From an uncultured bacterium (GTDB lineage: Bacteria > Verrucomicrobiota > Kiritimatiellia > CAIKKV01 > CALHGX01), in NCBI GenBank assembly GCA_938031185.1, contig CALHGX010000020.1:1-64000 (forward strand): a stretch of DNA of 64,000 nucleotides. The letters are read 5' to 3'. The translations under genes were made by a program, and so were the position numbers. This document shows positions 44,611-53,575 of the stretch, piece after piece; position 1 is the first letter of the stretch; every line of letters begins with the position of its first letter. The notes below the pieces were generated by a model. That model was not told the DNA's origin. It searched no databases and saw nothing but the letters and a program-made list of their open reading frames with translations.

Positions 44611-45030
44611 ATGGGGAGCACCTCCGACCTCACGCTCGGCAACGGCCTCACCGCCGTCAGCACCTATGCCTTCAGCGGCTGCGTGAACCTTCGCTCCGTT
44701 GTCCTGGGCGACGGCATCGCGGACCTCGGCGCCTATGCCTTTCAGGGCTGCACCCGGCTGACGAACATCACGTTCGGGGCGGCGCTGAACACGTTCGAAG
44801 CCTCGGCCGTCGAGGGGGCCACCAACCTGGAGTCCATTGCGGTGGTCGCGGCCAATCCCCATTACAGCAGCGCCGACGGCGTGCTGTTCAATAAGGCGCA
44901 GACGATCCTCATGTTCTATCCGCCGGCCAAGACCGGCGCCTACGTTGTTCCCGACGGCGTGGTTTCCATCGCCGGCAGCGCCGCCCGGAACTGCAAGAAA
45001 ATGCTGGTGCGCTACACGAGGAGCAAATGA
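44611..45030 (+). pseudogene. Fragment of a BspA-type leucine-rich repeat protein
   Basis: About 130 residues of LRR_5/BspA repeats (TLGNGLTAVSTYAFSGCVNL, DGIADLGAYAFQGCTRL), starting at the right end of the IS element and ending after RNCKKMLVRYTRSK. Such proteins are normally long secreted surface proteins. The 5' part with signal peptide is absent on the other side of the IS element, so this is a remnant. Its ATG (44611) lies inside the IS inverted repeat. Confidence 0.75.
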
Positions 45031-45167
45031 ACCAGAAGGAGGATCAAGTGATGATTCTGGACCTTGGCCCTAACGAGAAGGAGGCGCGCGAAGCGGCCAC
45101 GGTTATCGGCCAACCTCTTCCCGCGCAGGACAGCGGTATCGTTGAGGGATGGCTGGGCAGATCGTGA
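45027..45167 (+). CDS. Possible small ORF, 46 aa
   Basis: Short frame MNQKEDQVMILDLGPNEKEA... ending EGWLGRS, overlapping the LRR remnant's stop by ATGA, with GAGGAG just upstream. The ribosome site and coupling favour translation, but the sequence resembles nothing known to me and the surroundings are gene debris. It could be the tail of a former gene. Confidence 0.35.
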   Translation: MNQKEDQVMILDLGPNEKEAREAATVIGQPLPAQDSGIVEGWLGRS

Positions 45168-45440
45168 CCCCTGTGGGGGTGGTAAGCGGGGGCATAATGA
45201 GCGAGGGCGTGGGAGAGGTCAAGCGGGAGCCATGAGGCGCTGGAGGGCAGGATGGAGGGCTCGCGCCGGCGGAGGATCTGCAAGGGGGAGAGCCAGTCCT
45301 TGTGGCGGTTGCGAGGGGGGGGCATTTGTCGCATACCACCCACAGTTTCGCCACAGGAAGGACACACTTTACCCGTCCGCTCCCACGCGCGAATTTGGAG
45401 CTCATTGCTCCCCCGCCGACATTCGTGTAGTCTTCGCCCG
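45168..45440. other. 273-bp intergenic region before hemA
   Basis: No sure gene. The minus strand reads KVCPSCGETVGG and then a proline/leucine-rich stretch, perhaps the remnant of a transposase zinc ribbon, but it is not recognisable enough to annotate. A small GGAGC/GCTCC hairpin lies at 45397-45411. No convincing -35/-10 pair or ribosome site is seen for hemA. Confidence 0.35.
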
Positions 45441-46961
45441 ATGCGCGAAATGCCGGCAAAGGCGTTGAACGATCCTGAGCGGCCGACGTCCATTTTGCCC
45501 GTGATCCTGCTGCTGGAGCAGAGGCCGTGCCTGGTGGTGGGCGCCGGCAAGGTGGCCTCGCGCAAGGCTCAACACCTGATCGAGGCAGGCGCCCGGGTGA
45601 CCATGATCGGCGAGCGCATCTCCGACTCGGCGCGGGAATGGCAGGCGCGGGGCGTCGCGCATTTAGTGGAGCGGTCGTTTCAAGATGGGGACGTGGCGGG
45701 TTATTTTCTGGTGTTTGCCGCCACGGACGATCCGGACGCGAATCGGCGCGTGCTGGAAGCCTGCCGACGCCGCGGCATTCTCTGCGGTTGCGTGGATTAC
45801 CACTGGCAAGATGGCGACCTGATCAGTCCGGCCGTATGGAGGACGGACGACCTCACGATCGCCGTCTCCTCCGGTGGTCGCTCCTGTCGGCGCTCACGGC
45901 TGGTCCGGGATAGCCTGGCGCGCCATCTGGCCGGCGTAAACACGGCCGATCTGCTGGTCGTGGGGACAAGTCATCAGAACATTCCGCTGCGGCGCCTGGA
46001 GAGCTTCAGCCTCGATGGACGTCTGGAAGACACTGGACGGTTGCTCAGGAGCGTCTGGGGCCTCCATGAGTTTCTGCTGCTAAACACTTGCAACCGCGTT
46101 GAATTGTGGGCGTTGGCTGCTGACGATGGGGACGTTCACGAGCTGCTGAAACGCGGCATGGGGCTCGGGCCCCTTGAACAGGGCGCTTTCTATGTGCAAC
46201 GCGGGTTCAAAGCTCTCGAACATACATCGCTACTGGCGGCCGGGCTGTTGTCTCAGACACCCGGTGAGAACCATATCGTGGCTCAGGTCAAGGAAGCCAT
46301 AGCAATGGCGGAACGCCTTGGTTGGTCGGGCAGCGCCATGCGGGAATGGATTTCAAATGTGCTTCACATATCGAAGGACATTCGTGCCGCTACCGCAGGC
46401 ATGGTTCAGAGCGAGGAGGTGGAGGATCTCGTCCTTCGCTTTCTGACCGACCAACGGCCCAACTTCCAGAACAATTGTGGAATGGTCATCGGAACCGGCA
46501 CGGTGGGGAGCCGTCTGGTGGAACGAATCGCGGCTCATCCCGGCGCCAGCCTTTTCTGGTGCTATCGCCGGCAGTCGCCCGAGCTTCGGCCGGAATGGAA
46601 TGGACGAGTGGCCGCGGTCAATTTCTCCGACATCGGCACGGCCCTGCATCGTTGCGAATACCTGGTCGCGGCGGCCGACGCAGCGGAGCCCATCCTGCGA
46701 CCACAACACGCCTCGATGCTGCCGAGGACACACGCCGTCCTGATCGTTGACGTCGGGATGCCGCGTAACGTGGCCCCCGAGCTGTCCGCTGCGGCCAAGG
46801 GCGTGCAACTGGTGGATCTTGAGGATCTCAAACGGTGGCAGGGCCCGGAATCCGGCGAACTCCGTCGGGCGCTCACGCTGGGGCGGACCATCGTTGGCGA
46901 ACATCGCGACTTGTATGACAAGAACGTCCAGAACGTTCAGCGTTGGCACGCGGGCGAGTAA
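45441..46961 (+). CDS. hemA: Fusion of Met8/CysG-type precorrin-2 dehydrogenase and glutamyl-tRNA reductase
   Basis: Protein of 506 residues joining two tetrapyrrole enzymes. Residues about 15-165 are the NAD-binding siroheme synthase N-domain (LVVGAGKVASRKAQ; catalytic-type Asp in FAATDDPDANRRV; SSGGRSCRRSRLVRDSL). Residues about 170-506 are glutamyl-tRNA reductase: VVGTSHQNIPLRRLESF, catalytic C217 in LLLNTCNRVELWA, GENHIVAQVKEA and VIGTGTVGSRLVERI. It makes glutamate-1-semialdehyde from glutamyl-tRNA; the front half would oxidise precorrin-2 to sirohydrochlorin. ATG at 45441 or 45450 is likely; neither has a clear ribosome site. First gene of the operon. Confidence 0.88.
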   Translation: MREMPAKALNDPERPTSILPVILLLEQRPCLVVGAGKVASRKAQHLIEAGARVTMIGERISDSAREWQARGVAHLVERSFQDGDVAGYFLVFAATDDPDANRRVLEACRRRGILCGCVDYHWQDGDLISPAVWRTDDLTIAVSSGGRSCRRSRLVRDSLARHLAGVNTADLLVVGTSHQNIPLRRLESFSLDGRLEDTGRLLRSVWGLHEFLLLNTCNRVELWALAADDGDVHELLKRGMGLGPLEQGAFYVQRGFKALEHTSLLAAGLLSQTPGENHIVAQVKEAIAMAERLGWSGSAMREWISNVLHISKDIRAATAGMVQSEEVEDLVLRFLTDQRPNFQNNCGMVIGTGTVGSRLVERIAAHPGASLFWCYRRQSPELRPEWNGRVAAVNFSDIGTALHRCEYLVAAADAAEPILRPQHASMLPRTHAVLIVDVGMPRNVAPELSAAAKGVQLVDLEDLKRWQGPESGELRRALTLGRTIVGEHRDLYDKNVQNVQRWHAGE

Positions 46962-49053
46962 CCTCGCTCAGATCCAGACGCGCCAAGTGGTCGAGCGTCT
47001 TCGTCGGATGCTGCCGGGCTGGGGCTTTGAGGTTGTGCCGCTTTCTTCGCCCGGCGATCGCGATCGCGCCATGGACCTGCGCGAAAGCCCCACCGATTTT
47101 TTTACGCGTGATCTGGACGAGGCGGTGATCCGGGGTGATCTGGACTTCGCCGTTCACAGCGCCAAGGACATGCCGGATCCCATGACGCCGGGACTGGACT
47201 GGTTCTGGCTTCCCTGGCGCGAGGATCCGCGCGACTGTCTTGTGCTGCCGGCGGGAAAGTCTCGCGCCGACATGCCGCCACGGCCGCGCATTGGCGTGAG
47301 CAGTGAAAGACGGGAGGCTTACTGCCGGCGCCGATTTCCCGACGCGCAAATCCTTCCGATCCGCGGCGACATTGAAGATCGGCTGGCGCAACTCGATGCG
47401 GGGCGGTTCGATGCGATTGTCATGGCCGGCGCCGCCCTGGTCCGCCTGGGCCTCGAATTCCGGATCTCCGAGTGGATGGCCCACGACGAGTTGCCCCCGC
47501 CGCCCGGCCAGGGTGCGCTGGGGCTTACGTTCCGAGCTGGAGACTCGCGCTTGCTCCGCCTCCGCGCACTGTTTGTTCGGCCCGTTGTGTTCGTCGGCGC
47601 GGGCGGTGGACGCGCGGGTTTGTGCACCGTGGAAGGCGTCGCGGAACTGGCCAACTGCGACGTGTGTCTCCACGATACGCTGATCGCCCCGGACCTGCTC
47701 GTCAATCTGCCGGCCGGCGCGGAGCGTATCAACGTCGGCAAACGCGCCGGGGACACGTCGCATGCGCAAGCCGAAACCTCCGAGCTGATTCTGAAATATG
47801 CTCGGCAAGGACGTCGTGTAGTGCGGTTGAAAGGCGGAGACCCGGGCATCTTCGGACGCCTGGCGGAAGAGATCGAGGCGCTGGAGGCCTTGCGGTTGCC
47901 GTTCCGGGTCGTCCCTGGTGTCAGCAGTCTGAACGCGGCCACCACCGGCACCGGGATGTTGCTCACCCGCCGCGGCGTGTCGCCTGGATTCTGCGCGATC
48001 ACCGCGCGAACAGCCCGGGAAGAGTCGGCCGACGTGTCGGCCTCCGCGCGAAGTCGTCTACCCGTTGTCTTCTTTATGGCAGGCGGCGCCGTCGGTCGCG
48101 TCACGGAACAGCTCCGGCGCGATGGATGGTCCGACGCCACGCCCGCCGCCGCGGTCATGGCGGCCGGCGCGGAAGAAGAAATCGTGGTGTCAGGCACCCT
48201 TACAGACTTGGCTTCGCAGATGAATAACATCGGCGACGAAGCGTCCCGTCTTCCTGTTCTGCTGATCTGCGGCGACGTGGCCGGCTACCGATTCCGACGG
48301 GATTCCGGGGCGTTACGCGGGAAGAGGGTCCTTCTCACGTTTAGCGCGGCGCTTGCCGACCAAGCCGCCCAACAAGTTCGCAATTACGGAGGGACCCCCA
48401 TCTGTCGGCCAATGATTCATCTCTCGCCGTGCCTGGAAGACCTTGCGTGGGTCCGCCGTCTGGCACAGTACGACTGGTGCGTGTTGACGTCGCCCGCGGC
48501 GGTCGACTGTCTGATGAACACGCTGCGCCAGACGAAGACCGATTTGCGCCAGCTGCCACGCCTTGTCGTTTCAGGACCCGAAACTGCGGCCCGACTCGAA
48601 GCCGCAGGACTTCAGGTCCATGCACAGCCGGCGGAGGCCTTCGGCGGCACGGGTTTGTTGGAATGGGCGCGGCACAATCTGAAGCCCGGCGATCGGGTGG
48701 TGCGTCTGCGGTCGGATCGGGCCGGGGCGGGCTTGGCACATTCGCTGAAGGAATTGGGGTTGCATGTGGATGACGTTGTGCTGTACCGAAATGAACCGCT
48801 GCGCCACAATCGCAAGCCGCAATTTGACATGGCGATATTCGCCAGCGGATCTGGCGTGGAATCACTGCTCGCACAGTGGGGACGAGAGGCGCTGGCAGGG
48901 AAAATTGTGGCCGCATTTCCGGGATCGGCCTGTGCGGCCTTGGAGAACGTCGGCATACCGATTGATGTGGTGGCCTCACAACCGGCAGTCGAGACATGTA
49001 TCGCAGACCTGGCCGTGCACGAAGTGCGTCGCTCCCTGGAGGAAGAAACATGA
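46915..49053 (+). CDS. HemC-like / uroporphyrinogen-III methyltransferase / HemD triple fusion
   Basis: Protein of 712 residues. Residues 1-222 are hydroxymethylbilane synthase domains 1-2: VGTRASNLAQIQTRQV, catalytic Asp in VHSAKDMP, the Arg pair in SSERREAY, RGDIEDRL and PPPPGQGALGL. Domain 3, with the dipyrromethane-anchoring Cys, is missing, and the GGKG loop is replaced by RESPTD. Residues about 223-465 are SUMT (VGKRAGDTSHAQ, RVVRLKGGDPGIFGR, VVPGVSSLNAA) with the altered first loop GAGGGRAGLCT. Residues about 467-712 are uroporphyrinogen-III synthase (GKRVLLTFSAA, VLTSPAAVDCL). It starts 47 nt inside hemA and overlaps hemB by ATGA. Confidence 0.85.
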   Translation: MTRTSRTFSVGTRASNLAQIQTRQVVERLRRMLPGWGFEVVPLSSPGDRDRAMDLRESPTDFFTRDLDEAVIRGDLDFAVHSAKDMPDPMTPGLDWFWLPWREDPRDCLVLPAGKSRADMPPRPRIGVSSERREAYCRRRFPDAQILPIRGDIEDRLAQLDAGRFDAIVMAGAALVRLGLEFRISEWMAHDELPPPPGQGALGLTFRAGDSRLLRLRALFVRPVVFVGAGGGRAGLCTVEGVAELANCDVCLHDTLIAPDLLVNLPAGAERINVGKRAGDTSHAQAETSELILKYARQGRRVVRLKGGDPGIFGRLAEEIEALEALRLPFRVVPGVSSLNAATTGTGMLLTRRGVSPGFCAITARTAREESADVSASARSRLPVVFFMAGGAVGRVTEQLRRDGWSDATPAAAVMAAGAEEEIVVSGTLTDLASQMNNIGDEASRLPVLLICGDVAGYRFRRDSGALRGKRVLLTFSAALADQAAQQVRNYGGTPICRPMIHLSPCLEDLAWVRRLAQYDWCVLTSPAAVDCLMNTLRQTKTDLRQLPRLVVSGPETAARLEAAGLQVHAQPAEAFGGTGLLEWARHNLKPGDRVVRLRSDRAGAGLAHSLKELGLHVDDVVLYRNEPLRHNRKPQFDMAIFASGSGVESLLAQWGREALAGKIVAAFPGSACAALENVGIPIDVVASQPAVETCIADLAVHEVRRSLEEET

Positions 49054-50054
49054 ACGGATATCCCGAAAGAAGAATGCGGCGGCTGAGGCAAACGCCACGT
49101 ATTCGTCGCATGATCGAGATGGAGCTGCCGGCTCCAGGCCACTTTCTTTGGCCCGTGTTCGTTGTTGAAGGCCAGGGAGTGAAACAACCGATTGAAGCCA
49201 TGCCGGGCCAGTTCCGATACAGCCCGGATGGGCTCATCGAAGCGCTCACCTCGGTGTCGGAGATGGGGATCGGCGGCGTACTTGTCTTCGGGGTCATCCC
49301 GGATGACCGAAAGGATGAGACCGGTCAACCGGCCTGCGATCCAGCAGGCGTCGTTCCACAAACCGTCCGTCTCATCCGCGAGCGTTTTCCCGATCTGGTT
49401 GTGTTTACGGACGTCTGCCTGTGCGCGTACACCAGCCACGGCCACTGCGGGCCCTTGGACCGGCGCGGCAATGTGCAGAACGATGCGGCTATCGCCCTCC
49501 TCTCCCGTATGGCAGTTGTCCATGCGGACGCGGGGGCAACCGGTGTCGCGCCGAGCGCCATGATGGATGGCCAGGTGCAGGCCCTACGCCAAGCGATGGA
49601 TGCCGCTGGACATGCCGAGACGTTGATCATGAGCTATTCGACAAAGTTTGCCTCGTCTTTCTATGGGCCATTTCGCGAAGCCGCCGCCTCGGCTCCAGCC
49701 CGAGGCGACCGTCGGAGTTATCAGGCGTCCTTCGCGGACCCGCGCCGGGCGCTGCTCGAATCCGCGCTGGACGAAGCGGAAGGCGCCGACATCCTGATGG
49801 TGAAACCCGCGCTGTGCTATCTGGACATCATCGCCCGCCTGCGCGAGCGGACCGATCTGCCGATCGCCGCCTACAATGTCAGCGGAGAATACTCGATGCT
49901 GATCGCAGCCGCCGACCGAGGCTGGGGCCATGCACATGAGATGGCAAAAGAATCCATCACGGCCATCGCGCGGGCCGGTGCGGACATCATCATTTCATAT
50001 TGGGCCAACCGCTACGAAGAGGTGGTCGGGGGGGCGATGAGACAAGCCAACTGA
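49050..50054 (+). CDS. hemB: Delta-aminolevulinic acid dehydratase (porphobilinogen synthase)
   Basis: HemB of 334 residues, condensing two 5-aminolevulinate molecules to porphobilinogen. The Cys-rich metal site DVCLCAYTSHGHCG marks the zinc-type enzyme. The two active-site lysines are in SYSTKFASSFYGPFREA and ILMVKPALCYLD, and AYNVSGEYSM follows. It starts by ATGA overlap with the triple-fusion gene. It follows hemA and hemC/D in a tight operon. Confidence 0.96.
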   Translation: MNGYPERRMRRLRQTPRIRRMIEMELPAPGHFLWPVFVVEGQGVKQPIEAMPGQFRYSPDGLIEALTSVSEMGIGGVLVFGVIPDDRKDETGQPACDPAGVVPQTVRLIRERFPDLVVFTDVCLCAYTSHGHCGPLDRRGNVQNDAAIALLSRMAVVHADAGATGVAPSAMMDGQVQALRQAMDAAGHAETLIMSYSTKFASSFYGPFREAAASAPARGDRRSYQASFADPRRALLESALDEAEGADILMVKPALCYLDIIARLRERTDLPIAAYNVSGEYSMLIAAADRGWGHAHEMAKESITAIARAGADIIISYWANRYEEVVGGAMRQAN

Positions 50055-50330
50055 AATCGTTTCAGGATCTGACGGTGTATCAGAAGCTCAAGACGGTTGA
50101 TTTGGAGGTCAACCATCAAAGCCTCCGTTCCCGACATTGGAGACATATGAGATGGGATCCCAGATGAGGGGGCCGTCCCATGCCATGCCGGCGATACTCG
50201 CGGAAGGCAGGGGAAGTCCGCCCACCAACATCTCCATCGAGGCTATGGACGGCGCCATGCAGGAGGCGCGGGAAACACAGCACCGCTTGGAGGTCGCAAA
50301 GGACAAGCGGCGCGTGACCGGGAAACGAGT
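50051..50330 (+). pseudogene. Remnant of a four-helix-bundle (23S rRNA IVP/Avd-like) protein gene
   Basis: Two frames together resemble the small four-helix-bundle family: LKSFQDLTVYQKLKTVDLEV in one frame (from about 50051), then FPTLETYEMGSQMRGPSHAM and PAILAEGRGS in another (from about 50121). A frameshift near 50120 breaks it and the C-terminal half is poorly conserved. It fills the hemB-hemL gap (465 bp), where no other gene is seen. The resemblance is by pattern only. Confidence 0.5.
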
Positions 50331-50519
50331 CGACAATTTCGCCGGCCGCCATGGCCAGTGCGGCCGGACATTGGAGAACCCCCATCAAGCGCTCAGCGGA
50401 TGGCAAGGAACGACTCGAACGGGCAGCGTCGTTCGGAAAGCGCACGCGGAATACGGTTCCGATTCGTGCGACTGGGATCACGTCGCCGCCATGATTCTCA
50501 TCGCCGGAATGGAGCTTCC

Positions 50520-51881
50520 ATGAGCTCGCTAACCCCTCCTCGTTCCCGCCTCCCGCCTCTCACCTGCCCCCCCCCACCCGTCCTCTCTTCAGCGGCACTG
50601 TTCGAACGCGCCCAACGCGTGATTCCGGGCGGTGTTAACAGCCCGGTTCGCTCGTTTCGAGCTGTCGGCGGAGAGCCCGTCTACATGGTCTCAGGAAATG
50701 GATCCCGACTTGTGACGGTCGAGGGGCGGGAGTTGATTGATTACTGTTGCTCCTGGGGCGCCTTGTTCTTTGGCCATGCCCGCGCGGAAATTGTGGAGGC
50801 GGTGGCGAAAGCCGCCCGCAACGGAACGAGTTTCGGGGCCAACACGGCGGCGGAAGTGGAGTTTGCGGAACAATTGACACGACTCGTGCCGGGCTTGGAA
50901 ATGGTTCGACTGGTCAACTCCGGCACGGAAGCCGTGATGACGGCCGTCCGACTGGCCAGAGGGTTCACCGGTCGCCCGAAGATACTCAAGTTCGCCGGTT
51001 GCTACCATGGCCATGCCGATACGGTGCTCGTACAAGCCGGAAGCGGCCTGCTCACGGGCGGCATCGCGGCATCAGGCGGTGTGCCACCCGCTCTGGCGTC
51101 GGAGGTGTTTGTAGCGCCGTACAATTCGCTTGAAGCCGTTTCCGGCCTCCTGCAGGAACACGGAGACGGGCTGGCCGCCATTCTCGTGGAGCCGGTGGCC
51201 GCGAATATGGGAGTGGTCTGTCCCACGTCCGGCTTCCTGGAGGGGTTGCGACAAGCGGCCAATCGGTGCGGAGCCCTGCTGATCTTCGACGAAGTGATCA
51301 CGGGATTCCGGTTCGGTCCCACCACGTTCGGAGCCATGCAGGGGGTGACACCAGACCTCGTGTGTCTGGGAAAAATCATCGGCGGCGGTTTGCCGCTGGG
51401 AGCCGTTGGGGGCCGCGCTGAGGTGATGAGATTCTTGGCGCCGCTCGGCCCTGTGTATCAGGCCGGCACGTTGAGCGGCAATCCGCTGGCCGTAGCGGCT
51501 GGATTGGCCACCCTGAAGTTGATTGAGGCGGAACGGCCCTATCAGCGCCTCGAGCAACTGGGCGAGCGCATGGCCAAGGGATTGCAGGACGCGGCCCGTG
51601 ACGTCGGCATTCCGCTGATCTGCCCGCGGGTGGGTGGAATGTTCACACCCTTCTTTCTTGGCGAACGGCCGAGCAGTCTCGACGAGGTGAAACAAGCAGA
51701 CACCGAGCGGTTCGCGACGTTCTTCCGCGGCATGTTGGCCGAAGGGGTCTATCTGCCTCCCGCGCAGTTTGAAGCCGGGTTCATCTCCGCCGCTCACTCC
51801 GAGCTGGACGTGGAAGCGTGTATTCACGCAGCACGGACGGCTCTTGCCGCATCCAAGACGCTTGGTTCGCGCGAAACATAA
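50520..51881 (+). CDS. hemL: Glutamate-1-semialdehyde 2,1-aminomutase
   Basis: PLP enzyme of 453 residues that makes 5-aminolevulinate from glutamate-1-semialdehyde, the step after HemA in the C5 pathway. It has RVIPGGVNSPVRSFRAVGG at the N-terminus, VNSGTEAVMTAVRLARGFTG, FDEVITGFRFG and the PLP Lys in CLGKIIGGGLPLGAVGG. The start at 50520 has GGAG 6 nt upstream. A proline-rich extension of about 20 residues precedes the usual N-terminus. Confidence 0.95.
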   Translation: MSSLTPPRSRLPPLTCPPPPVLSSAALFERAQRVIPGGVNSPVRSFRAVGGEPVYMVSGNGSRLVTVEGRELIDYCCSWGALFFGHARAEIVEAVAKAARNGTSFGANTAAEVEFAEQLTRLVPGLEMVRLVNSGTEAVMTAVRLARGFTGRPKILKFAGCYHGHADTVLVQAGSGLLTGGIAASGGVPPALASEVFVAPYNSLEAVSGLLQEHGDGLAAILVEPVAANMGVVCPTSGFLEGLRQAANRCGALLIFDEVITGFRFGPTTFGAMQGVTPDLVCLGKIIGGGLPLGAVGGRAEVMRFLAPLGPVYQAGTLSGNPLAVAAGLATLKLIEAERPYQRLEQLGERMAKGLQDAARDVGIPLICPRVGGMFTPFFLGERPSSLDEVKQADTERFATFFRGMLAEGVYLPPAQFEAGFISAAHSELDVEACIHAARTALAASKTLGSRET

Positions 51882-51995
51882 TCTTTCACGGCCCGCTGAA
51901 TAGGGATGGACATCCGCCAGATACTGCGTATCTTCGACAAGCAGTTTGTCCGCGCGGCCGCCTCTTGGGCCATCAAGAGAATAGGCAGATAACCC

Positions 51996-52163
51996 CTGGC
52001 GCTCGAGGGCGGTCCGGCGTGGCTGGAGATCAAAGGGCAAGGGAAACATCGCATGCGCAAGGGCGACGCATTCTATATTCCCGCGGGGTGCCGGCATCGC
52101 GCGCGCAATGCGGGCCGCCGGCCGCTGCGGTTGATCACCGTGGCCGCGCCGCCACGCTATTGA
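51996..52163 (+). pseudogene. 3' fragment of a cupin-domain gene
   Basis: About 55 codons reading LALEGGPAWLEIKGQGKHRM, RKGDAFYIPAGCRHRARN and LRLITVAAPPRY, then stop: the second half of a small cupin with its PxG and His. No cupin start or metal-binding first motif is found upstream, so the 5' half is lost. The rest of the 317-bp hemL-DegT gap holds no recognisable gene. Confidence 0.6.
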
Positions 52164-52198
52164 GTCTTGGAATAAAAACACATATCGGGAGGACACAC

Positions 52199-53542
52199 AT
52201 GAAAAAGGGAAAGGCAACGAACGATACGAAACTGGCGATCCATGGCGGGAAAAAGGCCGTTCCTCAGCTCGGCCCCTACCCCACCAAATTGGGCGCCGAT
52301 GAGCTTCTGGCGCTCATGGATTTGTGGGAAATGAGCCCAACCACGCACCGCGCGGTGCAGAAACTGATCCGAGGCGACCGCAAGCTGAAGGGCCCGCATC
52401 TGTTCCGCTACTACAACCCGAAGCCGAGCCGCGTCGCGTTGGCCGAGAAGGCCATGGCCGAGGCCATTGGCGTGCAGCAAGTTTTGGCCGTCAATTCCTG
52501 CACCTCGGCGCTCGTGGCCGCGATGCGGGCGCTGGGCATCGGCGCGGGCGACGAAGTCCTGGTGCCGGCCTACACGTTCTTCGCCACCGCGGCCACCGTG
52601 GTCGCTTCCAACGCCATCCCCGTGATCGTGGATGTGGATGACTCGCTCAATATGGATCCAAAGGCGGCTGAAAAGGCCATCACCCGCCGAACCAAGGCCA
52701 TCGTCCCCGTGCACATGCGCGGCGCCCCGGCCCAAATGGATGCGCTGCTCGACCTGGCCAAACGCAAGGGGCTGCCTCTAATCGAAGACGTGGCCCAGGC
52801 CTGCGGCGGTTCCTTCCATGGCAAGAAACTGGGCAGCCTCGGCACCATGGGCTGCTTTAGCTTCGACTACTACAAGATCATCAATTCCGGCGAAGGGGGG
52901 TTCATCACCACCGACGACGAGTGGCTCTATACTCGGGCGCAAAGCTGGCACGATACCGCCGCCTGCTGGCGTCCCAACCGGTTCGGCCGTGAGCAGCGTG
53001 AAGGCGAATTGTTCTGCGGCGAAAACTACCGCATGAGCGAACTGCAGGGCGCCGTCGCCCTGGCGCAGATTCAGAAACTGCCGCGCCTGATCGAGCAGTA
53101 TCGCCGCGCGTGCGCCGCCATTCGCAACGACATCGAATCCCGGCCGGGCCTGTCTTTCCGGCGGCTGACCGATCCGGCGGGCGACACCGGCTCCTGCCTT
53201 ATCTTCTTCCTGCCTGATGCCGATCGCACCCGCAATGTGCTCACCGCGCTGCAGGCGGAAGGCGTCCCGGCCGGCGGCGTCTACGACTCCAAAGTCCGCG
53301 ACTGGCATATCTTCACCTATTGGGATCACATCCTGGAGCGCAAGTCTGTCGCAGCCGACGGGTTGCCCTGGTCCGCCGTGCCGGCCAAACAACTGCCGAA
53401 ATACAGTCGTGACATGTGCCCCCGAACGCTTGACTGGCTGGGACGCTCCATCCATATCGAAATCAATCCTGACTACAGCGAGGAAGATTGTGCCCTGATT
53501 GCCCGAGGCATAAACAAGGTGTTGCGGGCGTATCTGCCTTGA
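52199..53542 (+). CDS. DegT/DnrJ/EryC1/StrS-family aminotransferase (second copy)
   Basis: PLP-dependent aminotransferase-fold protein of 447 residues. It has AVNSCTSALVAAMRALGIGAGDEV (in part), VPAYTFFATAATVV, IEDVAQACGGSFHG, and the PLP Lys in SFDYYKIINSGEGG. GGGAGG lies just before the ATG. It is a paralogue of the gene at 25981 and may aminate a keto-sugar or keto-cyclitol. It is followed by a hydroxypyruvate isomerase-like gene 33 bp downstream, suggesting a shared carbohydrate route. Confidence 0.9.
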   Translation: MKKGKATNDTKLAIHGGKKAVPQLGPYPTKLGADELLALMDLWEMSPTTHRAVQKLIRGDRKLKGPHLFRYYNPKPSRVALAEKAMAEAIGVQQVLAVNSCTSALVAAMRALGIGAGDEVLVPAYTFFATAATVVASNAIPVIVDVDDSLNMDPKAAEKAITRRTKAIVPVHMRGAPAQMDALLDLAKRKGLPLIEDVAQACGGSFHGKKLGSLGTMGCFSFDYYKIINSGEGGFITTDDEWLYTRAQSWHDTAACWRPNRFGREQREGELFCGENYRMSELQGAVALAQIQKLPRLIEQYRRACAAIRNDIESRPGLSFRRLTDPAGDTGSCLIFFLPDADRTRNVLTALQAEGVPAGGVYDSKVRDWHIFTYWDHILERKSVAADGLPWSAVPAKQLPKYSRDMCPRTLDWLGRSIHIEINPDYSEEDCALIARGINKVLRAYLP

Positions 53543-53575
53543 AGCGGCCGCCCATTGCAAAGGGAGGAACAAGAA

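Larger units (their letters stand above)
43294..44621 (+). mobile_element. Decayed IS3-family insertion sequence
   Basis: Imperfect terminal inverted repeats are visible: left at 43294-43315 (GTGCACCCCGTTTTTTGGAC...) and right at 44600-44621, matching at about 17 of 21 core positions and ending GGACAG inside. Between them are an intact orfA and a broken orfB in the overlapping -1 arrangement of IS3 elements. No 3-4 bp target duplication is seen at the ends, so the flanks have been rearranged. Part of an LRR gene lies directly against the right end. Confidence 0.85.

Noticed and set aside
45103-45565. Minus-strand frames before hemA that read like a zinc-ribbon transposase piece (KVCPSCGETVGG)
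   Set aside because: Too short and low-complexity to assign; partly antisense to hemA.
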